Positions 21,540 to 32,744 of a DNA stretch of 64,000 nt are shown in pieces (the stretch's first letter is position 1; every line of letters begins with the position of its first letter). The DNA is taken from NCBI GenBank assembly GCA_949152475.1, contig OX424570.1, forward strand, positions 22,130,694 to 22,194,693. The letters run 5' to 3'. The notes beneath the pieces were generated by a model. The model did not search any database and was not told the DNA's origin. It saw only the letters and a program-made list of their open reading frames with translations. The translations under genes and the position numbers were made by a program. The stretch comes from Terebella lapidaria (lineage: Eukaryota; Annelida; Polychaeta; Terebellida; Terebellidae).

Positions 21540-21906
21540 TCCATATCCCATAAAACCGGGAATTTTTGACAGTTTTGTGTGAAAACTGACCTTGACCTCG
21601 ATTTATATGGTGACCTTGACCTTGGATCACAAAAAATCACCAGAAATGAATTCCTTGGGTCAGACTTGTGTAGAAAAGTGCTATCACACTTGATTCTAGG
21701 CCTATTACTAAAAAAGTTATATTTTGGTTATGTTAATTATCCATATATAGCGGTTATTATGCTAATTAGCGAATAAAAAAATTTCCCCAAAGTTAGCGCA
21801 GTGCCAACAAAGCTCAAAATCTCCTGGAGACACATATGAATGCAAATCAATAAAAAAAACCTTGCTGTTTCAACAATTTCTAGGTTCGTTGTCTGGCAAC
21901 TGGACT

Positions 21907-22475
21907 AAATATTCACCGTTTGATTCCACTACACAATTTCCTGTTCTTGATCTCATTAGATTCGAACGCACAAAAACACATGACTGGACTGTTTCTGGCA
22001 GCAACATTCTTCCACAATTATCCGTGACAGTTCCTGAAGTATATCACATTTTACCATAAAGTGTGTATTCTAATGCCTTTTCGATAAGTGTTCCAAATCG
22101 GCTGTCTATGGAAATTATTCATTGGTCAAAAAATTCCAAATGACTATGTTGACTGGTGTTCCAAGGTTGCGAACAAAATCTTCAAGTTTGGAAACGATCT
22201 AATGTAGGTTTTTTCAGCGTCTTTTTTCATTTCTAATCCGAAGCGATAACGTGTGTGTCCAAATCGAATAGAAAACTTTAGAAAACTTTTTTTGACAATA
22301 TCCGATAAAATTCAGCTGGTACGGTCTTCAGTAATGTGCTGGAGATTTAAGTAAATATGACACCAATTCAATATGTCACTGGCGCGCCAGGCGTTCAAAT
22401 TGCAAACCTTGCTTTGTACAACATGACTATATATTTGCCATTGCTCAGTTGAATACGTTTTTTTTTATCTTGAAG
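21907..22475 (+). repeat. rep5 dispersed repeat, right part (interrupted copy)
   Basis: From TTCACCGTTTGATTCCA to TTTGCCATTGCTCAGTTG this follows 27878-28440 collinearly. Shared blocks include GACTGGAC, TATATCACATTTTACCAT, CTAATGCCTTTTC, CAGCTGGTACG-CTTCAG and AATGTGCTGRAGATT. It completes the copy begun at 18605. Confidence 0.78.
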
Positions 22476-22732
22476 GTCATTTTTACTAGAAGCGTACTCC
22501 TTTCCAGAAACTAAGGTACGCTTCTGCAAATGTCTGTTTAAATTCTGTGTTTCACGATTCCGAGGCTAAACACATCGTGTTCCGATTTTGCATTTTGTCC
22601 TTGTTTACTCCAATAATGTACGCCATGGTGAAGACGCCATTGTTTTTAACCAGTTGTTAAATGTCCTGCTGAGCAAGGCCCCACGGAACTCATGTCAATG
22701 ATGGGTAATATGTGAACTAATTGGCTTCTGTA

Positions 22733-23771
22733 CAGTGGCTGATATATGCCATAGTTTTATTCTTTAGTTTTCATTTATTTATGATATTTTCCAGACGGAT
22801 GTAATACATGTACTTAATATTAAATACGCGTATTTAATATTAGGTACGCGTATCTAATATTATATACGCGTATTTAATATTATATACGTGTATTTAATAT
22901 TAAGTACGTGTATTTACATTAAGTACGTGCATTTAATTATTTTATTTTTCTTTAGAATGTCCTTCTGGATGTGATAGGGTTTCCGTGTGATGTAGTACTG
23001 ATTAATAACTGTGTTGGTTTATTCACTAGGTGGCAGTACATAATGTCTTGTATAATGTATTGTATATCCATGTGTAACGCATTTTCATTCAGCAGGGGGC
23101 AGCACAGAGCAGTCATAGTTCAATAATAATCAATATATGTGTAATTAATAAATATTCATTTCCAGCCTCACTGACCAAAGCAACTGTTACACTTCAATGA
23201 CTTTTGTTGTAGCTACCAAGATCAGTAGTTTTCCACTCACTTTGCCATTTGAATCTGACCTGACCAGTTGAATTTAAAATCTTTCGAAATATCTCTGTGA
23301 GAATTGATCACAATCTTGCTGTATAATATTCCAAGATATTATACATTACACTCATACACCACTGGATTTCCCTGTGTGTTATATCTGGATTTTGAGTGAC
23401 ATACTTGCCTCCACCAGGTTAGTAGGGTTTATTTTAACATTTACATGTATCTTTGTTATTGATTGAAGCCTAGTCCAACGGTTAATTTCCCAATTTGGCC
23501 AATGCATAGGATTTAGCAGTAGTGTAGAACTTTTATATTCTATCATGGTGTTCCTGATTTGATAATATCAGTCTGATATTATCTACTGTAAATATCTTGC
23601 ATTTCACAATGCAACTGTATTTTATTGCTGTATATTTCATTGTTGTTATTTAATTATTCCACCAGTTTATTGGAGAATAAACTCAAGAACCAAACCGGAG
23701 TTACTCGATTGTTACATGGAAAAAAAAAAGAAATCTGAACAAAATAAAACTATGGCATATATCAGCCACCG
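22733..23771. mobile_element. TA-flanked inverted-repeat transposon (nonautonomous), 1,039 bp
   Basis: The ends are CRGTGGCTGATATATGCC then ATAGTTTTATT, inverted and nearly identical over about 29 bp. TA lies on both sides (22731-22732 and 23772-23773). No transposase. The first bases (RGTGGCTGATA) equal those of the 837-bp element at 16455, so both were probably moved by the same Tc1/mariner-type enzyme encoded elsewhere. The interior carries a palindromic minisatellite. Confidence 0.88.
22815..22935. repeat. Palindromic 20-bp minisatellite
   Basis: About six tandem copies of AATATTAAATACGCGTATTT with point changes (ACGCGT drifting to ACGTGT and ACGTGC). Each unit is nearly its own reverse complement, so the array can fold into hairpins or cruciforms. 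It lies inside the 1,039-bp element. Confidence 0.88.
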
Positions 23772-24399
23772 TAGGTTAAAGTATTAACTAATCAACACCT
23801 TATTATGTTTATTGCCATTATGATATTTCATTACCGTACACCATACATTTTATCATAAAATTGAATCTAGCTTTTTCGTCCTCAACTAACTGTCATGGTC
23901 AGTGTTGTAAAGATCTATTATTTCAAACACACTCAAAATCCCTAAAAGAATTTTATACAATTGAAATGTTTTGACCTCATTCCCCGTGAGAAACTTGCTT
24001 TATTCATGACTTGGACACTTCCTTTGGAGTAAAATGACGTGTATATTTCAAGAAGCTGGGTTTTTTTCTCGCAAAACCTGATCGGCTAATTACATCTGAC
24101 ACAAAACTGTGAAGAGAGGATTCCGAGGATTATATTTCACTGTGGGAACACAATGTATTGTAAATAAAAAAATTTGTAAGTAGTATTAAATTTCTTGTGC
24201 TATTTACCATACCATATTTTATTTCATGTTGGGATGGCGTCGCTTGGTATAATGTGGCCATTGGCCGAACTTTCCGTATCAAATCTAGACTTATCTAGAC
24301 TTATCCAATTAAAGCACATGTATAGCCATAAATTCGAATTCCCAGAATTAAAAAAAATCGGAACATTACTCTCATCCGCACTCAAACCTGTTGCCATAA
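23772..24399. other. Intergenic, nothing recognised
   Basis: AT-rich, no ORF with a domain and no repeat match found. Confidence 0.55.
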
Positions 24400-25010
24400 A
24401 CACATTAAAACACGAGGACGGTTTTTATACTTGGTGTTTAGCATCCACAGGTCATTTAATAGATCGGAAATTGCCAGTATATTCCCACGTACGATGGATC
24501 ACGTACGTCAATGCGGTCCCTAATGAGTGAGGTTTCTGTTCATCACATGGTGAAGTCTATCAGATTGATGAAGGGTGATTCCGGGTCCTAGGAGGTTCAC
24601 CATACGATAGCAGTGTGTACCGTGGAGTGTAAACAAATTTTAGTAATTGCATGTGGTATGTAGTTTGTCGGTATACTGTATACATGCACATACAAATACC
24701 AACATTTTCATTTGATATTTCTATTTCACCAACAAAAGAAAAAATCATGACGTTTCACAGGATTCAGCAACAAATTGAAAAGCTAACATGGTTTATTTGA
24801 TGGATGACGCAATGTATCGCCTGATTCCTTTGAGTCTCTAGTACGATGTACTGACCTTAGATGTAGCAATATCTCAACCTATACCCGCCGGGGGCGATCA
24901 ACTTGGTCTGGCTTTATCTGATTATCTGGCATACATTGACTTTGAATTCGGTAAGCTGGCGTGGGCCTTCGGTGGAGTGGGAGTGGGAGATGACCGTGTA
25001 CATGCAGGAG
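24400..25010 (+). repeat. rep2 dispersed repeat, copy 2
   Basis: It runs collinearly with 33430-34020 (GGTCATT-AGMTCGGAAATTG, GTCCCTAATGAGTGA, CATCACATGGTGAAG, GATGTACTGACCT) and is the reverse complement of 17350-17810. It is followed by the same chain of repeats as the 33-kb copy (a linker, a rep1 end, then rep3), so rep2 belongs to a larger composite. Confidence 0.78.
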
Positions 25011-25119
25011 GGATGTACTGTGTTTGTCCGCTTTTATATTACTGATCATATTTACTTAGACTGGTGTGTCATAAAATTTTCGATCACAGGAGAGGGTATA
25101 TTATTTGTATGTCACACAT

Positions 25120-25480
25120 GACATTTTCAGGGATGTGTGCATGTAAATTAAGAATATTTCCTTGTATGCATATCATATTGTCAAAGTGTTGTGGATCTGT
25201 GTATAGCGTCTTGTATACAGTTTGATTTCTTGTTCATAAAGATAATGTTGTAACGAGTATAGGCAGTAGTAGGTTGGTACATACATTCCATCGACTGGAT
25301 TTACGTCTTTGTTCACCACATGATAAGGATGTTGAGAGGGGTATTAAAATAGGTGTATAGCGTTTTACCATCGAACGTGCCTTTTAATTTTGATTCAGGT
25401 TGAAGGGCCTCACAGAGAAACAGTCTTTGATGAACATACATGATATTTAAAACCACTCTCATTTAGTTGATTTGTTTTCT
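25120..25480 (+). repeat. Composite-repeat linker with rep1 3' end
   Basis: 25129-25220 (GGATGTGTGCATGTAAATTA ... TTGTATACA) matches 34168-34260. Then GGTTGGTACATACATTCC at about 25270 is a decayed rep1 end, and GAGGGGTATTAAAATAGG ... GATGAACATACAT matches 34520-34620. It joins rep2 to rep3 in the same order as at 34 kb. Confidence 0.6.
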
Positions 25481-26250
25481 GGCCCGCGGCAGGCAGGGAG
25501 GGAGTGGGGGGCCGGTGCGAATCACCACATAATCATGTCACACTTGTTTTCAACTATTTTCACACCCCTGTTATAGATCGGTGTGATGACATCGAACTTT
25601 TTCTATTTATAGGATTCTCAGGGTTCATTGTGGCTCCTTTATTGATTTTGATATTTATAGGCGTTTTCAGTATTTATTTTTGTATTTCATGATGGTTAGT
25701 TTCTGATGAATGAGCAGCAGCATGTACTATTACGTGCATCACAGGTTCATGATATTGTTGACTGTTTCAGCGTGAACCAAAACAACATACTTGTCATAAA
25801 TTGCGGGGAAAATATATAATATCACCAGTATAAACAATTGATTTGAAGTTAGTGGATTAGTTAGTAACTAACACTCCAATATCATTGTCCCTTTTTGTAA
25901 CAATTATTGTATTTGTATACCAATCTGCATACGAATTAGGTATGTAATGGGAAATCGTCTCGTCTGAATGTTATTGTCTCCAGATAATGTGGTTTCCAAG
26001 TTGTCCGTGGATGTCTCGCTATATACAAGCCCACGCTAACAGATCCCCGTGTCCCAAGCTAGCTGAAAGTCTTGTCCGTGACGCCCGGTGTATTGATCCT
26101 ATACTGATTGGTTTGTTTAAGCTTGTGACTAATTTGAATCGTCTTATTTGCTAAAGATACAACGTGGGATATACAACCACTTGACTGGCTTACAACCTAA
26201 GTTACCATCCTGCGTTTAAACCTGCCAAAATAGCAATTCCAACTTGCATC
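25480..26250 (+). repeat. rep3 dispersed repeat, copy 1
   Basis: Landmarks are GTGTTTATTTTTGTATTTC-like sequence, GTGAACCAAAACAACA, CTAACAGATCCCCGTGTCCC, ATTGATCCTATACTGATTGG and GTGGGATATACAACC. They are shared in order with 43290-44260 and, for the right half, with 34740-35100. No coding potential. Confidence 0.78.
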
Positions 26251-26389
26251 CACTACACTTTTTGTATTTCTCAAATTTGGATTAGTGGGGCTTCATATTT
26301 CAAATTGCGTGAATCACTCAAGGACAATAATAACCTGGAGTTCTTGTGAAAACTAATTATCTAATTTTTATGTTTATAATGTTTCCAGA

Positions 26390-27010
26390 CCAATCATTCG
26401 AATGACTCCATGTGTGTAACTTGAAACGTCAAAGAGTAGTTATGGTTGTTCATTCCGGTATTGTATTGCATAGTTTCGACTGTAACCACAAAATTGAGAA
26501 CATTGAATCCGTGTTCTCAATGAAGTATGATCCACATTAGTTCTGTGTCAAATAGCATGTATGAAGAAAATAAATGGCAGTAAAACATAGCAGTGAGACC
26601 AAATAAGGCTTATAGACCAAATATGAACAAACTTTTTTTCTAGTGGAGAATAATTGTCACGTTGATTTTTTTTATGCACTTCAGTTTTTGTAACAACACT
26701 TGGTTCTATTCAAAACTTGATATGATAAATCCACTGCTGCAGGAAATGCACACACACACAAAACAGAAAACGAAAATATTTATTTCTTTTTCAAATTGTG
26801 GGACTGGAAAGTGGTATCCAAAGTTGTATTCATGACCACGCTTCATGTTGTGTCGGTATATTTCATGGAGATTCGACTGTTTTCACAGATGTATTGGTCA
26901 CTTTTCTCCATCAATGGGGGATTCTGCCCTCAGATATGATAGAGCGGTTTGTTTGATGTACGCCTGACAGGTGAATTGTTCAATCAGAACGTTGCAACAA
27001 TGGTAGCTTT
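26390..27010 (+). repeat. rep4 dispersed repeat, copy 1 (uninterrupted)
   Basis: It matches 42075-43190: GTGAAGTATGATYYAYATT, CTCCAGTGGAG, GGTTCTA-TC-AARRCTTGATATGA, TGACCACGCYTCATGTTGTG and GGTGAATTGTTCAATMAGAA then CGTTGCAACAATG. Here rep4 follows rep3, whereas at 42-44 kb it precedes it. Confidence 0.75.
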
Positions 27011-27685
27011 TGACTTGTGAATATGCAATGCAATACATATGGGTTGCACTGTAGGAAAACGCCGCATTCACACGTCGTCGCTTACTGATTTTAAAAGATT
27101 CAATTCCTGTAGAAACTTAATTGTTACCTGCATGTGTATCAATGATGTACCAGCACATACTGGCATCGTCATTCCCTTTCATAGTAGGCATGCATGATTT
27201 ATATCTACAGCCTTCGCTGGACCACAGGTAATAGCTAAAAAATTACTCCGTATTTGCAAGAAATCGATCTCGAATCGAAGAATCGAAGCAGTACAAAAAT
27301 GGGAATAAGTCAAATGACCATGCCTGCTAAATAGTTAAATCAGAAAATGAATTAATTGTGTTATATGAAAAAGAAGAACAAATGTGTTAATCGGTGCTTT
27401 CTTGTTATTTACTGGCAACGTTTCTTCCATTCCACAATTTTATTTATCAGGATATGGTTTTCATTAATTTGGTTGCACTGGAATGTAAAACAAATAAAAC
27501 GAGAGTGATAAAGCAGTTTTTACACCCAATATCTATAGACATATACACCCATGTAAATTATCATAAGATGGGTTTTAAAGTATTATTTCATTTATATATA
27601 TGTTCACATGCCAGATGTGAGTAGCGTTTCATTAATGTGACCATTTCTTGAACCGATAATGTCCATACATTACGCATTCACCTCA
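27011..27685. other. Intergenic, nothing recognised
   Basis: AT-rich with short ORFs only; no repeat match found within the window. Confidence 0.55.
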
Positions 27686-28440
27686 AGCCATGATTGCGGT
27701 CCAGCATGCAATGTGAACTTCGGATCCTTCTCGTGTTATTTGTGCAGACGACTACAGTGGAATTGCATGAAATTACACAGATTGACATCATGTCAAGTGA
27801 AATCACAATGAATCCTTCGGATTATGAGTTTCAAAAATAATATATTATGACAGGCATTGGCAGATGATCGAAAGCAGTATCCACCGTTTGAATCCATGCT
27901 CACTGCATAATTTCCTGTGTGGGAATCCATTGGGTTCAAACACACAAAAACACAGTAGAAATTGTATATAGTAATCACCCAGAATGACTGGACGGACCCT
28001 TTCCGCGAGCATGATCTTCCTACAATTATTGGGAGAGCCCAAAATATATCACACTTCACCATATATGTGCTAATGCCTTGTCAAGAACAGAAAATCAAGT
28101 TTATTCACTATGCTTAAATTTCCAAGAGTTATGTTGACTAATATTTTGGATAGAAAGTTATGAAAAAAAACAAAGCCGATTTTACTGATTTAATAGACGT
28201 TGTTTTTATTTTTTTTCATTTGAGTTCCATGCGATCACAGTTACGTTACGATCTAATATAAACTTTGACGGACCACAGCTGGTACGCCTTCAGAAATGTG
28301 CTGAAGATTCGGATAAAATTTGACTCCAACTCGATAACATATGTTACCGACACGCAAGACATTTGAATTTCATGCCTTGCTTTGAACTACAAGAGAATAT
28401 CTCAAATGTTTATTGGCCATTGTTGCACAACTTTCTCCGT
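27686..28440 (+). repeat. rep5 dispersed repeat, uninterrupted copy
   Basis: Collinear with 18605-18780 joined to 21907-22475. It shows what that copy looked like before the 3.1-kb insertion. Its right edge lies next to the truncated LINE. Confidence 0.75.
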
Positions 28441-28539
28441 AAAAGTATCTGCTACACAGGTGCATAATACTTCCAGAAACCGTTCCTCTCTGGAAATGAC
28501 TATTGGAAATCGTTTTTAACGTTCCCCAAATGTACACAC

Positions 28540-31500
28540 AATATGTCTCATATACTTTTTTCTCGTTTTCCCAGTGATGGAAAAACTGTTGATTGCGAAT
28601 TTGAGTCGATTTTCATCGAGGTAAAACATAGTCAGCGAAACACAATTGTGGGTGAAATATACCGAATCCCAGGCACAAACGAAACACTATCAATATCTAG
28701 ATACGAAACAGTACTTGAAAAGTTAAACGGAACTAATTCTGACGTTATACTTGGTACAGATCAAAATTTTGATTATATCAAAATACACTCTAACAAGCAC
28801 TTTGATGAATTACTTAACACCTTCATAGCATCTGGCTTTCTACCGACCGTTAATAAACCAACCAGAATAACACATAATAGTGCGACATTAATCGATAATA
28901 TATACGTAAAGTGTTCTAACTACAATAATGTTAAATCTGGCATAGTACTAAGCGATATATCTGATCATTTGCCCTTGTTTACTGTTATGGGGGATACTTC
29001 GTCCAGCAAGGTACAGTCCCTAACTATAACTTGTCGTCCTCTCACTTCTGAAAATATGATGTCTATATGTAATGATCTCAATTCAACAGACTGGGCATAC
29101 CTCGACCGAATTCCCATCAATGACGCTTACGCATCCTTCACAAACAAAGTAAAACAGGCTATGGACAAATTCGCTCCTGAAATAGAGAAAACAATCCCAC
29201 GAAAACGTGTAATAAAAGAACCCTGGATGACACAAGGGTTGTTACAGTCATCATCCAAATGTATCAAACTTTATAAAAAGTGCCTACGTAAATCAAAAAC
29301 AGATAGTTCTTACCAAAAATATATTAAGCATAGGAACCTATTCAGAGCTTTGAAAAGACAATGCAAACGCGAATACTATGGGTCTCTTCTTGATAAATAC
29401 AAATGTGATGTGAAAAAAACGTGGAAAATTTTGAACAATGTTATAGGGCGAACAAATGACAAATCATCAATCACCGACACCTTTCTTATAAATAATAAAC
29501 CTGAGACTGATCCAACCAAAATCGCTGACGGGTTCTGCAAATATTTCTCAAACATAGGCGTTTCGCTGGCAGAACAAATTCCATCAGCCCCTAAACATTT
29601 CACTGAATATCTAAGTGAACAATCGAACCCAAACTCTATATTTCTCAACCCCACTGATCCCAACGAGGTCATGAAAATGATAGACTCATGGAAAAGAAAA
29701 AAAAGTTCAGGAGTTGATAATTTGAGTAGTCACTTCATAAAACATATAAAACATGCAGTTTGCACCCCGATATCATTACTAATAAACAAATCAATTTCAA
29801 CGGGAATTGTCCCTCAGCAAATGAAAACGGCGAAAGTAATCCCAATCTACAAAAACAAAAACAAGCAAATGCTGAATAACTATAGGCCAATATCACTATT
29901 ACCCTGTTGCTCTAAACTCTTAGAAAAAATCATCCACACACGACTGTATACGTTTCTCGTACAACATAATATACTCTATCCTAAGCAATACGGATTTAGG
30001 CCCAAACATTCAACTATTAATGCAGTTACAGAATTTGTATTCGATACCCTAACTGGCTTTAACAATAAGATGTACACACTTGGAGTTTTCCTGGACCTCT
30101 CCAAGGCTTTCGATACTATTGACCATTCTATTCTGTTGTCCAAATTAGAATATTATGGTATTCGAGGGATTGCCTTAGAGTGGTTCAGGAGCTACCTAGA
30201 TAACCGTGAGCAGTATGTCAAGTTCAAAAACTCATGTTCGAACCTCTATCCTATAAAATACGGTGTGCCACAGGGTTCAGTATTGGGTCCGTTACTTTTT
30301 ATCATATATTCAAACGATATTCCTAACTCAATGACAAAATCAAAATGTATTTTATTTGCAGACGATACAACGTTGTATTATACTCACAATGACCTTCAAC
30401 ACCTATATCACGTTGTTGAATCAGATATCCTCCTCATGGTTAATTGGTTCCGGAGCAACAAATTATCACTGAATGATAGCAAAACTAATATAATCTTATT
30501 CTCCAAGAAGCTGGTACACAACTACACCACCCATTCGTTAAAAGTCAATACTGAATACATTACACCATCACTTTCTGTTAAATTTCTTGGTATCCATATA
30601 GACAGTAAGCTGAGTTGGAATGTCCATATTGAACACGTCTTGAAAAAATTGTCCAGCGCCCTATATATGTTAAACACTGTCAAAAACATGTTAAGTAAAG
30701 CCCACCTCAAATCGTTATATTTTAGTCTGTTTCATTCCTACCTAAACTATGGTATATTGTTATGGGGTTCTGCACAAAAAACGATACTGCGCCCGCTTGA
30801 AATCAAGCAAAATAAAGCAATCCGATGCGTCACTGGATCACGTTTCAATGCCAGCTCTACGCCACTCTATCATAAAACAGGCATAGCTAAGCTACATGAT
30901 GTGTTCAATATTGAACTTAGTAAATTTATGTATCTGCATTCCCGCAATGAACTACCAAGTTCGCTGAACAATCTTTTTGTGGCAAACAATTCTATCCACT
31001 CTTTCAACACTAGACATTGTAAAGACCCCTATATAACTAGGTGGAATGTCCAAATTTTTGGAAACAGCCTCATTCGTAAAGGTCCGGAATTATGGCTAAA
31101 TACACCAACCCATATAAAAAAACAACATTTCATTCAGCGCCTACAAATCTAAGATAAAACAACACTTCATTTCGAAATATGTGATGAATAACTAACTATC
31201 TAGTCTCGTAATAATCCCTTGATACTGTAAAATTTCATGGCTGTATTGTATTTTCATAAGCTCACGTTACTACGGTCGCTTTATTAGTTTGTCTTTTTCG
31301 TGTCTTGTGTAATTTTTTCATATTTAATTGGTTTTTTTTTTGCTCTACCAATCCTGTATCGTTTGCCAATAGTGTAAGGATGTGTGTGGGTGGGTGTGGG
31401 TGTCATGGGGGGGGGGGGGATGGAAAAGGACTTTTTTCATTCATTCCTCACTCTATGTAATACCACAAGTTTGGCATTTCACAGTAGTCAATGTGTAAAT

Positions 31501-31890
31501 TTTAGGTTCAATCTGTTAATACTGGCACAGATTCAGCAACTGTATCATCATCTCCTGTATATATGGGTGTATGTGAATAATGTGAATAATATGTATTTCT
31601 ACGTGAACTTAATGTATATATATATATATATATATATATATCTACATGTTTGTGATGTTGTTATATGTAGTATGCAACTCATACGTGAGTCCAACTTGTA
31701 AATATTTTGTTCCTATCCGTTCCATATTTTGTGTTACTATTATTTCAATGTAATGGGCTTCACCGCTTGAGCAATCAAGTTACAGGCATCGGCCTCTGGT
31801 GGAGTCCACAAATTGTGCATTTCTCATATCATCTATTGAATATGTTCATCTTGTGTGCAATTTGGAAATAAATTACTTACTTACTATATT
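28540..31890 (+). mobile_element. 5'-truncated LINE with 3' UTR and (TTAC)n tail
   Basis: The ORF is followed by a ~0.7-kb 3' UTR. This contains GGGCTTCACCGCTTGAGCAA and GGCATCGGCCTCTGG and ends GGAAATAAATTACTTACTTAC, the characteristic tetranucleotide tail of this LINE group. The 5' edge cannot be set exactly; the element is inserted at or just after the end of a rep5 copy. A poly-G run (~31409-31419) and a TA run (31615-31641) sit in the 3' UTR. Confidence 0.88.
28543..31152 (+). CDS. Non-LTR retrotransposon ORF2 (Jockey/CR1-like): endonuclease C-terminus and reverse transcriptase
   Basis: An 869-codon open frame. Residues ~20-145 are the C-terminal part of an APE-type endonuclease, ending in the SDISDHLPLF motif at about 137-146. 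The reverse transcriptase shows IPIYKNKNK and NNYRPISLLPCCSK, FLDLSKAFDTIDH (about 516), GVPQGSVLGPLLF (574) and FADDTTLYY (605, catalytic Asp pair 607-608), then a thumb and a Trp-rich C-terminus. No RNase H domain is present. The N-terminal half of the endonuclease is missing, so the copy is 5'-truncated and the ATG is probably fortuitous. The true C-terminus continues in another frame after a 7-A run near 31120 (AYKSKIKQHFISKYVMNN, stop at 31193-31195), so the listed stop results from a 1-base indel. By family knowledge it copies itself by target-primed reverse transcription. Confidence 0.93.
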   Translation: MSHILFSRFPSDGKTVDCEFESIFIEVKHSQRNTIVGEIYRIPGTNETLSISRYETVLEKLNGTNSDVILGTDQNFDYIKIHSNKHFDELLNTFIASGFLPTVNKPTRITHNSATLIDNIYVKCSNYNNVKSGIVLSDISDHLPLFTVMGDTSSSKVQSLTITCRPLTSENMMSICNDLNSTDWAYLDRIPINDAYASFTNKVKQAMDKFAPEIEKTIPRKRVIKEPWMTQGLLQSSSKCIKLYKKCLRKSKTDSSYQKYIKHRNLFRALKRQCKREYYGSLLDKYKCDVKKTWKILNNVIGRTNDKSSITDTFLINNKPETDPTKIADGFCKYFSNIGVSLAEQIPSAPKHFTEYLSEQSNPNSIFLNPTDPNEVMKMIDSWKRKKSSGVDNLSSHFIKHIKHAVCTPISLLINKSISTGIVPQQMKTAKVIPIYKNKNKQMLNNYRPISLLPCCSKLLEKIIHTRLYTFLVQHNILYPKQYGFRPKHSTINAVTEFVFDTLTGFNNKMYTLGVFLDLSKAFDTIDHSILLSKLEYYGIRGIALEWFRSYLDNREQYVKFKNSCSNLYPIKYGVPQGSVLGPLLFIIYSNDIPNSMTKSKCILFADDTTLYYTHNDLQHLYHVVESDILLMVNWFRSNKLSLNDSKTNIILFSKKLVHNYTTHSLKVNTEYITPSLSVKFLGIHIDSKLSWNVHIEHVLKKLSSALYMLNTVKNMLSKAHLKSLYFSLFHSYLNYGILLWGSAQKTILRPLEIKQNKAIRCVTGSRFNASSTPLYHKTGIAKLHDVFNIELSKFMYLHSRNELPSSLNNLFVANNSIHSFNTRHCKDPYITRWNVQIFGNSLIRKGPELWLNTPTHIKKQHFIQRLQI

Positions 31891-32133
31891 ATTGTGGTTA
31901 TTAATCTTGTGAAATAGTTAATCATTATTGTTGAGTATACAATACATAGTATATCTGGTTTTCATTTTGCAGTAAGGACTCGTGGCCACTATCGACAGAG
32001 AGCATAACGAGTTTAGTTTTTTTATAAATATATTTTAAATGACGCACAATTATGCAGTTTTATTTTGCAAATAGCTTTTTTTTCTATCAAAAACCCTGTA
32101 AGAAAAAACTCAGATATCGGCTGGTCTGAGATT

Positions 32134-32340
32134 ACCGTATAATCGCGCATATAAGGACAGTGTCCTTATATTCGAGCCTGTCCTTACATTCGAATATAAG
32201 AACATGTCCCTATATTCGAGAAGGTTTACTTTTTTCGTGCCATAAAGCAATATTCGTTTATGAGCACACCCATGTCTTTATATTCGAGACACTCAGGTTT
32301 TGGCGCCAAAACGCAAAGGTGTCCAGAATATAAGGACACC
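32134..32340. repeat. Short repeats of TGTCCTTATATTCGAG type with inverted copy
   Basis: TGTCC-TTATATTCGAG recurs at about 32161, 32200 and 32270 with changes, and an inverted form (GAATATAAGGACACC) appears at 32323-32340 opposite CGCATATAAGGACAGTGTCC at 32144. It looks like the remains of an inverted-repeat element. The ORFs running out of it to 32671 have no domain I recognise. Confidence 0.55.
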
Positions 32341-32740
32341 CATTACACGTGCTATCACATGCTGCCAGGCTTACGACCAGGCTTACGATGTGTATACACG
32401 AGAATATTGGGGGCTCATTGAAAATAGGTACATGCCTTTCATCATGGCTGATCATGATTATGGTGCATACATGCACGTGGAATTGTTTAATGACTCCATG
32501 GTGTTTGGGGCCGAAGAAGTTGTCGGCACTGAGGTGTTCTGGGAACATGCGGTTACACGTGAACGCCTCTCACAGCGCTGTGCAAAACAGAAATGTTACA
32601 GCCAGAAAATGACTCAAAGATTTGTACATCCATTTTTCGTAACGTCGTTACCAGTAAAGCAATCGCTTTGAAATGAGAATGGTACTGAACTGAATCCAGC
32701 ATACATGCCAAAATTAATTACCGGGCATTACCGGGCATAT
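32341..32740. other. Intergenic, ORF of unknown status
   Basis: A + strand frame to 32671 (about 100 codons beyond the repeat) reads MADHDYGAYMHVELFNDS and VVGTEVFWEHAVTRERLSQR. I cannot assign it to any family. It could be a decayed transposon protein or chance. Confidence 0.3.
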
Positions 32741-32744
32741 CGCA

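Larger units (their letters stand above)
18781..21906. mobile_element. 3.1-kb element with ~370-bp inverted arms, inserted into rep5
   Basis: 18781-19161 is the reverse complement of 21540-21906 with moderate divergence. Outer ends are AGTCSAGTTGCC; one arm carries a small indel near the end. Each arm holds a TGACCTTGACC cluster. The element splits a rep5 copy whose uninterrupted version is at 27686-28440, which dates it as younger than that copy. The target-site duplication is not resolvable. The interior (19162-21539) has no transposase I can recognise, but 19880-20200 resembles the conserved hypothetical family seen at 55.6 kb. Confidence 0.8.
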
